A stretch of DNA of 11,283 nucleotides from CAYGUK01 sp964352985 (GTDB lineage Bacteria > Pseudomonadota > Gammaproteobacteria > JAHCLG01), in NCBI GenBank assembly GCA_964352985.1, contig CAYGUK010000123.1:1-11283 (forward strand). Direction: 5' to 3'. Of the stretch, positions 5,574 to 11,283 are shown one piece after another (position 1 is the first letter of the stretch; each line of letters opens with the position of its first letter). The translations under genes were made by a program, and so were the position numbers. The notes beneath the pieces are model-generated. The model saw nothing but the letters and a program-made list of their open reading frames with translations. It was not told the DNA's origin and searched no databases.

Positions 5574-6250
5574 ACACACTAACACATTATAAAATCCTCA
5601 TCCAACGTGAATTTTTAATTTCGATGCGACTTGGTTTTGAATGCGCTTATCCGATTTTATTTTTTTTGATTATTGTTATTTTATTTCCATTAGCTATAGG
5701 CAGTAATAGTCATATCTTAAGTAAAATTGCACCTGGCGTAGTTTGGGTTGGGGCATTAATCGCTTCAATATTAGCGCTGGATAATATGCTAAAAAGTGAT
5801 TTTCATGATGGTTGTTTAGAGTTATTAGTCTTAAGCCCTTATTCATTAAGTAGTTTAATCATCATAAAAGTAATGAGTCATTGGTTGTTAAATGCCTTGC
5901 CGTTAATTTTATTATCACCCTTACTTGCGTATTTATATCATTTATCGAGTCATGCCATGTTGATATTAATGTTAAGTTTATTAATTGGCACGCCTATTTT
6001 ATATTTATTAGGGGGAATATGTTTAGGCTTAACACTCACACTTGGAAATCAAGGTTTATTATTAGCATTATTAGTGTTACCACTTTATGTGCCAGTATTA
6101 ATTTTTGGTAGTAATAGCGTTTATTTAGCAAATAGTCATTTACCTGTGGTTGGACAATTGACGTTGTTATTGGGGTTATTATTTTTTGCTTTAACGTTAG
6201 CGCCTATTGCGGCAGCTTATGCGATACGAATTGGGTTAATGGAAGGATAG
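5570..6250 (+). CDS. ccmB: CcmB, ABC transporter membrane subunit
   Basis: A 226-aa inner-membrane protein that partners CcmA in the ATP-driven release of holo-CcmE from the CcmCDE complex. Six hydrophobic segments can be read at about 26-45, 53-71, 98-121, 128-152, 160-182 and 195-220. The cytoplasmic loop LKSDFHDGCLELLVLSP matches the conserved D-(D/F)-x-x-G-x-LE-x-L-x-LSP segment of CcmB that contacts the ATPase. The N-terminus (ILIQREFLISMR) and length are typical, E. coli CcmB being about 220 aa. The start overlaps the ccmA stop by four bases, and the stop at 6250 leaves a single base before the ccmC GTG. GGAAGGA at the end of the coding sequence is the ccmC ribosome binding site. Confidence 0.94.
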   Translation: MNTLTHYKILIQREFLISMRLGFECAYPILFFLIIVILFPLAIGSNSHILSKIAPGVVWVGALIASILALDNMLKSDFHDGCLELLVLSPYSLSSLIIIKVMSHWLLNALPLILLSPLLAYLYHLSSHAMLILMLSLLIGTPILYLLGGICLGLTLTLGNQGLLLALLVLPLYVPVLIFGSNSVYLANSHLPVVGQLTLLLGLLFFALTLAPIAAAYAIRIGLMEG

Positions 6251-6251
6251 C

Positions 6252-6995
6252 GTGTTAAAAATTATTCATAAATTATCATCGCCAAAATATTTTTGTCAGG
6301 TTGCTGAAAAATTAATGCCTTGGTTGTGGTGGGCTTTCGCACTGTTATTTGTTTACGGTTTAATTGGCGGATTAATATTAGCACCTGCAGATTATAAACA
6401 AGGAGATGGTTTTCGTATTATCTATGTTCATGTCCCAGCGGCCATGATGTCATTAATGATTTACATGGTGATGGCAGTGAATGCCATTATATTTTTAATT
6501 TGGAAAATTAAATTAGCCGATGTGGTTGCCAAAGTGAGCGCACCGATCGGCGCCTCGATGACAGCATTGGCTTTATTCAGTGGGAGTGTTTGGGGTAAAC
6601 CGATGTGGGGCACTTGGTGGGTTTGGGATGCAAGACTCACCTCTGAATTAATTTTACTTTTTTTATATGTGGGGTATATCGCATTAAGACAAGCCATTTC
6701 CGAACCTTATGTCGAGGCGCGAGCCAGTAGTGTGTTAGCAATAATCGGTGCGATTGATGTGCCCATTATTCATTACTCGGTGAATTGGTGGTTTACACTA
6801 CATCAAGGTGCGTCAATTAATATTTTTGGTCATTCTACAATTGCGCCTGCCATGTTACATCCTTTAATTACCATGATTTTCGCTTTTGTTATTTTTTATA
6901 TTGTTTTAATGTTAACACGCGCGAAAACGGAAATTATTTTACGCGAAGAAAATCGTCAATGGGTAAAAGAATGGGTGAGTCATTATGATCATTAA
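6252..6995 (+). CDS. ccmC: CcmC, heme delivery protein to CcmE
   Basis: A 247-aa inner-membrane protein of the heme-handling (WWD) family. It presents heme to the chaperone CcmE on the periplasmic face. Six membrane segments are evident. The tryptophan-rich WWD motif is WGKPMWGTWWVWD (W114-D126). The heme-ligand histidines H60 (in VHVPAA) and H184 (in TLHQG) fall at the same numbers as I recall for E. coli CcmC. The start is GTG 6252, with GGAAGGA 4-5 bases upstream and inside ccmB. The C-terminus (REENRQWVKEWVSHYDH) overlaps ccmD by 11 bases. Length is the family norm. No key residue is missing. Confidence 0.97.
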   Translation: MLKIIHKLSSPKYFCQVAEKLMPWLWWAFALLFVYGLIGGLILAPADYKQGDGFRIIYVHVPAAMMSLMIYMVMAVNAIIFLIWKIKLADVVAKVSAPIGASMTALALFSGSVWGKPMWGTWWVWDARLTSELILLFLYVGYIALRQAISEPYVEARASSVLAIIGAIDVPIIHYSVNWWFTLHQGASINIFGHSTIAPAMLHPLITMIFAFVIFYIVLMLTRAKTEIILREENRQWVKEWVSHYDH

Positions 6996-7173
6996 ACATT
7001 TAGCACATTTTTTTGAAATGGGCGGTTACGCACTTTATGTTTGGTTAGCTTATGGCGCATTGTTTTTGATGTTGATGATAAATGTCTTCTTGCCGAGGCG
7101 TAAACAAAAACAATTACTCAAAAAACTACGCACGGAAATGGAGGAGAATACCGAACATGAAAGCCGTTCGTAA
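6985..7173 (+). CDS. ccmD: CcmD, small membrane subunit of the heme-handling complex
   Basis: A 62-aa protein with one membrane helix (about 14-36) and a basic, charged cytoplasmic tail (PRRKQKQLLKKLR). EMGGYALYVWLAYG matches the conserved (F/E)-x-MGGYA-x-(Y/F)-VW start of CcmD. E. coli CcmD is about 69 aa. It stabilises the CcmC-CcmE adduct and is needed with CcmAB for release of holo-CcmE. ATG 6985 follows GGTGAG (6974-6979) by five bases inside the end of ccmC. The gene overlaps ccmC by 11 and ccmE by 17 bases, the longest overlap in the operon. It is often missed by gene callers because of its size. Confidence 0.93.
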   Translation: MIIKHLAHFFEMGGYALYVWLAYGALFLMLMINVFLPRRKQKQLLKKLRTEMEENTEHESRS

Positions 7174-7624
7174 AAAACGATTGCTTAAAATAACATTGAT
7201 GATGTTGGGTATTGGCATTGCATTAAGTTTTATCTTATACGCGTTACGACAAAATATTGATTTCTTTTTTAGTCCATCTGAAGTGATGGCCGGTAAAGCC
7301 CCGAAACATCATTTGTTTCATTTAGGCGGCTTAGTTGCATTTAATAGTATTCATTATGGTAAAAAAAATAATACCATTTATTTTTCAGTGACAGATAAAG
7401 TAAATAGTATTCCAGTTGAATTTCATGGGGTATTACCAACTTTATTTAAAGCGGGACGTTCCGTTGTGGTTTTGGGACATTTACAAACTAATCATGAATT
7501 TGTGGCGGTTGAAGTATTAGCAAAACATGATAATCGTTACATGCCGCGACAAGTTAAAGATGCATTACAACATGCGAAATACTATCCTCACTATCAGCAC
7601 ATGAGAGAAATCAATGCTACCTGA
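7157..7624 (+). CDS. ccmE: CcmE, periplasmic heme chaperone
   Basis: A 155-aa protein anchored by one N-terminal helix (about 11-28) with a periplasmic OB-fold beta-barrel that binds heme covalently through a histidine and passes it to CcmF. The start is ATG 7157, after GGAGGAG about ten bases upstream. A longer frame from 7082 only shadows ccmD. FFFSPSEVMAGKAP and the barrel strands (GGLVAFNSI, PVEFHGVLPTLFKAGRSVVVLG) are typical. The heme-binding segment reads KHDNRYMPRQV: H124 is the heme-attaching His and Y128 the axial ligand, at the correct H-x-x-x-Y spacing. However, the usual HDENYxPPE is changed to HDNRYMPRQ, with the acidic and neutral residues replaced by Asn and Arg. E. coli CcmE is about 159 aa. 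It overlaps ccmD by 17 and ccmF by 11 bases. Confidence 0.95.
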   Translation: MKAVRKKRLLKITLMMLGIGIALSFILYALRQNIDFFFSPSEVMAGKAPKHHLFHLGGLVAFNSIHYGKKNNTIYFSVTDKVNSIPVEFHGVLPTLFKAGRSVVVLGHLQTNHEFVAVEVLAKHDNRYMPRQVKDALQHAKYYPHYQHMREINAT

Positions 7625-9596
7625 ATTCGGACAATTCTGTTTAATTTTGGCGTTATGCTTAGCCGTCGCACAAGTCGCGTTTCCACTTTGTGGTTATTAT
7701 TGTCGACAAGCCGCTTGGTTAAATATGGCGACACCTTTAGCGAAGGGACAATTTATTTTAGTCACCAGTAGTTTTTTGATTTTAGTATTTTGCTTTATTC
7801 ATAATGATTTTTCCGTGTTATATGTTGCAGAAAACTCTAATACCAAATTACCGTTTTTTTATCGCTTAACGGCCATTTGGGGCGCGCATGAAGGATCAAT
7901 GCTATTGTGGGTTGAAATATTAGCGTGTTGGACATTAGCGGTGAGTTTCGCTAAAAAAAATATTACTCGAGAAATGCATGGATTAGTAATTGCGTTTTTA
8001 GGGATAGTGAGTGTTGGCTTTTTATTATTTATTTTATCAACCTCCGATCCGTTTCAACGAATTTTACCTAATATTCCACTTAATGGTGAAGATTTAAATC
8101 CCTTACTCCAAGACCCTGGTTTTGTCAGTCATCCGCCGATGCTCTATACCGGCTATGTGGGATTTGCAGTGCCATTTGCTTTTGCCTTGGCAGGATTAAT
8201 CAGTGGAAAATTAGATCAAGCGTGGGTTAAATGGATGCGTCCGTGGACACTTATCGCTTGGAGTTTTTTAACCTTAGGCATTATTTTAGGAAGTTGGTGG
8301 GCGTATCGTGAATTAGGCTGGGGCGGTTGGTGGTTTTGGGATCCCGTTGAAAATGCCTCTTTCATGCCTTGGCTTGTGGGGGCTGCATTAGTTCATTCTT
8401 TAGTGGTGAGTGATAAGCGTGGTGTATTTAAATCGTGGACTTTATTATTAGCGATTGCTGCTTTTGCCTTAAGTTTAATTGGTACGTTTTTAGTTCGCTC
8501 AGGCATATTAATTTCTGTTCATGCTTTTGCAATTGATCCTTTGCGAGGCGATTATATTTTAAAATTTTTAGCATTTATCATTGGCGGATCATTATTGATT
8601 TATGCGTTACGGGCCCATAAAGTGACATCGGGCAAAGTATTTAAATTAATTTCACGAGAAACATTTTTATTATTAAATAATGTGATTTTAGCGGCGATTG
8701 CTGGCACAGTTTTAATTGGCACTTTATATCCCTTAATTTTACAGGCGCTAAACTGGGGCAAAATTTCTGTCGGCGCACCTTATTTTAATACGGTGTTTGT
8801 GCCATTTATGATTTTATTATTACTTCTCATGGGAATAGGGCCGCATAGCCAATGGCAACAAACATCGCTGCGTTTATTGTGGCAACGATTACGTATTACG
8901 TTTTTATTAAGTGCCTTGCTTGGATTTTTATTACCTGTCGTCGTTGTTGGAAAATTTTATTTCATGGTGGGCCTAGGATTATCCTTAGCGTTGTGGATTA
9001 TTATCAGTGTGCTACAAAATACTTTGCAACGAGCAAAACTTCATGGCGGTTATTTTCGAGGATTATCACAATTATCATTTTCACATTTTGGCATGGTGTT
9101 AGGGCATATTGGTTTAGGCGTGAGTGTGATTGGTGTGATTATGGTTTCAAATTTTTCTTTAGCTAAAACCGTTCGTATGCAAGTGGGGGATAGCGTTGCC
9201 ATTGGCCATTACCAAATACAATTTACCTCGTTAACGCCATTTGCGGGCGCAAATTTTCAGGCTAATAAAGCGAGGATAAAAATTTCACATCTTGGTCAAT
9301 CACAATTTGTTGATGCCGAACAACGGATTTATCCGATCCGTGAAATGGCGATTGCAAAAGTAGCGATCGCCGATAATATTTGGCGCGATGTCTATGTGGC
9401 CTTAGGTTCACCTGTGCCCCATAGTCAGTCTTGGACATTTAGACTTTATGTTAAACCATTTGTACGTTGGATATGGTTCGGTGGGATTTTTATTCTTATA
9501 GGTGGATTATTGGCCGCGATTGGAAACAAGAAAAAATTAAAAATTTCTTCTAAAGCAAATACTGAATTAGGAGAGGTGGTGTATGAAAAGTCTTAA
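7614..9596 (+). CDS. ccmF: CcmF, heme lyase core subunit
   Basis: A 660-aa polytopic inner-membrane protein (many hydrophobic segments) that takes heme from CcmE and, with CcmH and CcmI, ligates it to CXXCH cysteines of apocytochrome c. The WWD motif is WGGWWFWD (W236-D243), followed by PVENASFMPWL. Four heme-ligand histidines are present: H173 (in VSHPPMLYTG), H261 (ALVHSL), H303 (SVHAFAIDP) and H491 (SHFGMVLGH). All sit at the residue numbers I recall for E. coli CcmF, so the core is ungapped relative to it. The start MLPEFG matches the family's M-x-PE-x-G. ATG 7614 lies inside ccmE (11-base overlap) with only a weak GAGAGAA site, so translation probably depends on coupling. The periplasmic domain between about 505 and 615 and the final membrane helix are intact. 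Length is normal. Confidence 0.97.
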   Translation: MLPEFGQFCLILALCLAVAQVAFPLCGYYCRQAAWLNMATPLAKGQFILVTSSFLILVFCFIHNDFSVLYVAENSNTKLPFFYRLTAIWGAHEGSMLLWVEILACWTLAVSFAKKNITREMHGLVIAFLGIVSVGFLLFILSTSDPFQRILPNIPLNGEDLNPLLQDPGFVSHPPMLYTGYVGFAVPFAFALAGLISGKLDQAWVKWMRPWTLIAWSFLTLGIILGSWWAYRELGWGGWWFWDPVENASFMPWLVGAALVHSLVVSDKRGVFKSWTLLLAIAAFALSLIGTFLVRSGILISVHAFAIDPLRGDYILKFLAFIIGGSLLIYALRAHKVTSGKVFKLISRETFLLLNNVILAAIAGTVLIGTLYPLILQALNWGKISVGAPYFNTVFVPFMILLLLLMGIGPHSQWQQTSLRLLWQRLRITFLLSALLGFLLPVVVVGKFYFMVGLGLSLALWIIISVLQNTLQRAKLHGGYFRGLSQLSFSHFGMVLGHIGLGVSVIGVIMVSNFSLAKTVRMQVGDSVAIGHYQIQFTSLTPFAGANFQANKARIKISHLGQSQFVDAEQRIYPIREMAIAKVAIADNIWRDVYVALGSPVPHSQSWTFRLYVKPFVRWIWFGGIFILIGGLLAAIGNKKKLKISSKANTELGEVVYEKS

Positions 9597-10119
9597 ATTC
9601 ATTATTCCCTTTATTATCTTTATGGGTTTAATTTTATTTTTTTGGCGAGGCTTGAGTATTAATCCTCATCGCATTCCCTCGGTTTTAATTGGTCATGAAA
9701 TTCCACATTTTCATTTATCGACACTTGAGGAGCCTGATCAATATATTGATAGTCAAGTCTTACTTGGCAAAGTGAGTGTCTTAAACGTCTTTGCATCATG
9801 GTGTCTCGCTTGCCATGATGAACATCCTCAATTAATGGATATCGCATTAAATACGGATGTGCCTATTTATGGGCTAGATTATAAAGATTCAAGAACCAAT
9901 GCACTGCAATTATTAAATCACTATGGCAATCCTTATCGCAAAATTGGCTTTGATGATTTAGGGAGTGTCGCCATTAATTTTGGCGTTTATGGGACACCTG
10001 AAACATTTATCATTGATAAAACAGGCCGAATTCGTTATAAACAGGTCGGCCCAATTACGAAAGAAATTTGGCAAAAAAAAATGTATCCTTTAATTCAACA
10101 ATTAAGACAGGAGAATTGA
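9583..10119 (+). CDS. ccmG: CcmG (DsbE), thioredoxin-like thiol reductase
   Basis: A 178-aa periplasmic thioredoxin-fold protein held by an N-terminal helix (about 5-22). It receives electrons from DsbD-type proteins and reduces apocytochrome c or CcmH so that heme can be attached. LIGHEIPHFHLSTLEE, the active-site strand SVLNVFASWCLAC, YGNPYRKIGFDDLG and GVYGTPETFIIDKTG match CcmG in order, including the cis-Pro loop (GTPETF). The redox pair is C74/C77. The dipeptide between them is Leu-Ala, whereas CcmG and DsbE proteins usually have Pro after the first Cys (WCPTC in E. coli). ATG 9583 follows a strong AGGAGAGG and overlaps ccmF by 14 bases. The TGA shares one base with the ccmH ATG (TGATG). 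Confidence 0.95.
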   Translation: MKSLKFIIPFIIFMGLILFFWRGLSINPHRIPSVLIGHEIPHFHLSTLEEPDQYIDSQVLLGKVSVLNVFASWCLACHDEHPQLMDIALNTDVPIYGLDYKDSRTNALQLLNHYGNPYRKIGFDDLGSVAINFGVYGTPETFIIDKTGRIRYKQVGPITKEIWQKKMYPLIQQLRQEN

Positions 10120-10517
10120 TGAGAATTATTCTCTTTTTATTATTAATCATGACCAGTTTTTTAGCCTGGTCAAAAACGAGTAACATGTATACTTTCAACG
10201 ATCCGGTTAAAGAAAACGAATTTTATACACTCATCAAAAATTATCGTTGTTTAGTTTGTCAAAATGAAAACTTAGCATCATCGAGTGCTGATTTAGCGAA
10301 TGACTTGCGTCATAAAGTTTATCAACTGGTGATGGCAGGAAAATCTAAATCAATGATCGATCATTATTTAGTAAAACGATATGGGGATTTCATTTTATAT
10401 GATCCACCTTTACAAAATAATACGATCATCTTATGGTTTGGACCTTTAATTTTATTGCTTATTGGATTAGGTGTGATGATTTATTTTATTGTTAAGCAAT
10501 TAAAGAGTGCATTATGA
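10119..10517 (+). CDS. ccmH: CcmH, apocytochrome c thiol-disulfide component of heme lyase
   Basis: A 132-aa protein: signal or anchor sequence (1-18), a three-helix periplasmic domain, then a C-terminal membrane helix (about 104-127). It corresponds to the N-terminal half of E. coli CcmH (CcmH and CcmI are separate genes here, as in Pseudomonas). The redox motif is RCLVCQNENLASS (C44, C47), followed by a conserved DLR-x-x-V-x-x-L-x-x-GKS and RYGDFILYDPP. Its cysteines accept the mixed disulfide with the apocytochrome and are reduced by CcmG. ATG 10119 follows AGGAG by five bases. A longer frame from 10068 only repeats ccmG sequence. It overlaps ccmG by one base and ccmI by four (ATGA). Confidence 0.95.
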   Translation: MRIILFLLLIMTSFLAWSKTSNMYTFNDPVKENEFYTLIKNYRCLVCQNENLASSSADLANDLRHKVYQLVMAGKSKSMIDHYLVKRYGDFILYDPPLQNNTIILWFGPLILLLIGLGVMIYFIVKQLKSAL

Positions 10518-11227
10518 TTATATTATTTTGGACCCTAATAGCATCAATATTATTATTGACTTGTTTATGGGTTATTGTGCCTTTAACTAAATTTAATACC
10601 GGTACCGCCATAAAATATAAAAAATTTAATTATCTCCTAGCTTTATTTATTGCATTGATTATTTCAATAGTGTCACTGTTACTTTATATGAAATGGGGTG
10701 ATGTTAATGGTTTAAATCAATATTATGCCCAGCAAAAAAATGAGAAAGCGACAAAAGTATTATTAGCGAAACTGAAAACACCGCAAGATGTTATCAATAA
10801 ATTAAAGCAACGATTAGCAGAAGATCCCGACAGTGCCCGAGGTTGGTATTTATTAGGGCGATTATATTTTACCATGGGTCAATTTCATCAAGCTGTCACT
10901 GCATTTCAACGCGCTTATCAATTACAGCCCTCAGATCAAAATACAATGATGCAATTGGCTGAAGCTTTATATTTTGAACAGGGCAAATCACTAAAAGGAC
11001 AAGCGCAACAATTATTAGATGCCGTTTTAGCGAGTCATCCCAATAATCAAGCTGCGATTAATTTAGTTGCGATTAATGCTTATAATTTGGGGCACTATAA
11101 AAAGGCTATTGTAAATTGGGAACAGTTACTAAATGAAATCAATCCACAATCTGCCGATGGAAAAGTATTGTTAGATGCGATAGCGAAAGCACAAAAAAAA
11201 TTAGAAAACCAAAAAACACTAAACTAA
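10514..11227 (+). CDS. ccmI: CcmI, TPR apocytochrome c chaperone (short form)
   Basis: A 237-aa inner-membrane protein with two membrane helices (about 2-24 and 40-60), a cytoplasmic basic loop between them (KFNTGTAIKYKK), and a periplasmic domain of about three tetratricopeptide repeats (about 108-141, 142-178 and 179-212; the first contains ARGWYLLGRLYFTMGQFHQAV). The TPRs bind the C-terminal helix of apocytochromes and hand them to CcmFH. DPDSARGWYLLGRLY is the characteristic CcmI TPR entry. Full-length CcmI proteins of Pseudomonas or Rhodobacter are roughly 400 aa and have a further C-terminal periplasmic domain, which is absent here. The coding sequence ends naturally at TAA with KAQKKLENQKTLN. 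ATG lies inside the ccmH stop (ATGA). Confidence 0.88.
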   Translation: MIILFWTLIASILLLTCLWVIVPLTKFNTGTAIKYKKFNYLLALFIALIISIVSLLLYMKWGDVNGLNQYYAQQKNEKATKVLLAKLKTPQDVINKLKQRLAEDPDSARGWYLLGRLYFTMGQFHQAVTAFQRAYQLQPSDQNTMMQLAEALYFEQGKSLKGQAQQLLDAVLASHPNNQAAINLVAINAYNLGHYKKAIVNWEQLLNEINPQSADGKVLLDAIAKAQKKLENQKTLN

Positions 11228-11231
11228 GGAG
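11226..11231 (+). promoter_or_regulatory. Strong ribosome binding site after ccmI
   Basis: AAGGAG overlaps the ccmI TAA and lies eight bases before ATG 11240. It fixes the start of the following partial gene and argues that this gene is co-transcribed with ccm. Confidence 0.6.
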
Positions 11232-11239
11232 TGAGTCTC

Positions 11240-11283
11240 ATGCCTGAAATAAATAACCAAGGTATAAACAATCATTATGAAGT
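11240..11283 (+). CDS. Start of an unidentified gene downstream of ccmI (partial)
   Basis: ATG 11240 follows AAGGAG by eight bases and reads MPEINNQGINNHYE before the window ends. Fourteen full codons are too few to identify the family. They are polar, with no signal peptide or membrane segment, so a cytoplasmic protein is likely. Only 12 bases separate it from the ccmI stop with no terminator between, so it is probably the tenth gene of the ccm transcript. Confidence 0.6.
   Translation, partial: MPEINNQGINNHYE

Noticed and set aside
8852..9166. Plus-strand 104-codon frame inside ccmF
   Set aside because: Out-of-frame shadow of ccmF, rich in Cys/Trp/Arg and not like a protein family. The ccmF frame there includes the H491 heme ligand.
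4914..11227. The ccm cluster as a novel system
   Set aside because: All nine genes are in classical order with the main heme ligands conserved. It is standard System I cytochrome c maturation, and only individual residues and the leader are unusual.

Overview
This window is chromosomal DNA from an AT-rich gammaproteobacterium. The case for this is a complete ccmABCDEFGHI cluster in the classical gammaproteobacterial order, an adjacent gene whose N-terminus looks like SohB, and a PagL-type lipid A deacylase, which implies a Gram-negative outer membrane. The low GC content, an RNase-inhibitor-type leucine-rich-repeat protein and an orphan methyltransferase-like protein would fit a host-associated lineage such as the Legionellales. 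That placement is inference, because no phylogenetic marker is present.

Layout. Positions 1-113 (minus strand) hold the first 37 codons of a sohB-like protease gene. Divergent from it, 223-2222 (plus strand) is a two-gene unit: a PagL-like outer-membrane lipid A 3-O-deacylase and a ClsA-type cardiolipin synthase, which share an ATGA stop/start overlap. Both act on envelope lipids. Positions 2239-4713 form a small accessory patch: an unrecognised secreted 139-aa protein (minus), a class I SAM-methyltransferase-like gene (plus) whose reading frame begins at 2873 but is cut by an in-frame TAA at 2993, and a secreted LRR protein (minus).

From 4914 to 11227 (plus strand) lies the cytochrome c maturation (System I) operon. 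CcmA and CcmB, with CcmC and CcmD, form the heme-handling ABC complex that loads heme onto CcmE. CcmF, CcmH and CcmI form the heme lyase. CcmG reduces the apocytochrome/CcmH thiols. Almost every junction overlaps (4, 11, 17, 11, 14, 1 and 4 bases; the only gap is 1 base between ccmB and ccmC), so translation is probably coupled throughout. Heme ligands of CcmC (H60, H184) and CcmF (H173, H261, H303, H491) fall at the same numbers as I recall for E. coli. CcmE and CcmG carry unusual residues next to their active sites, and CcmI is short. An extended -10 promoter lies just before ccmA. A further gene starts at 11240 behind a strong ribosome binding site and runs off the window.

No RNA genes, insertion sequences, CRISPR arrays or convincing rho-independent terminators were seen. 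The most unusual points are the interrupted methyltransferase gene, G/C homopolymers at two exported-protein genes, the variant CcmG/CcmE active-site motifs, and an inverted repeat flanking the ccmA start. I did not find a clear-cut novel multi-gene system.
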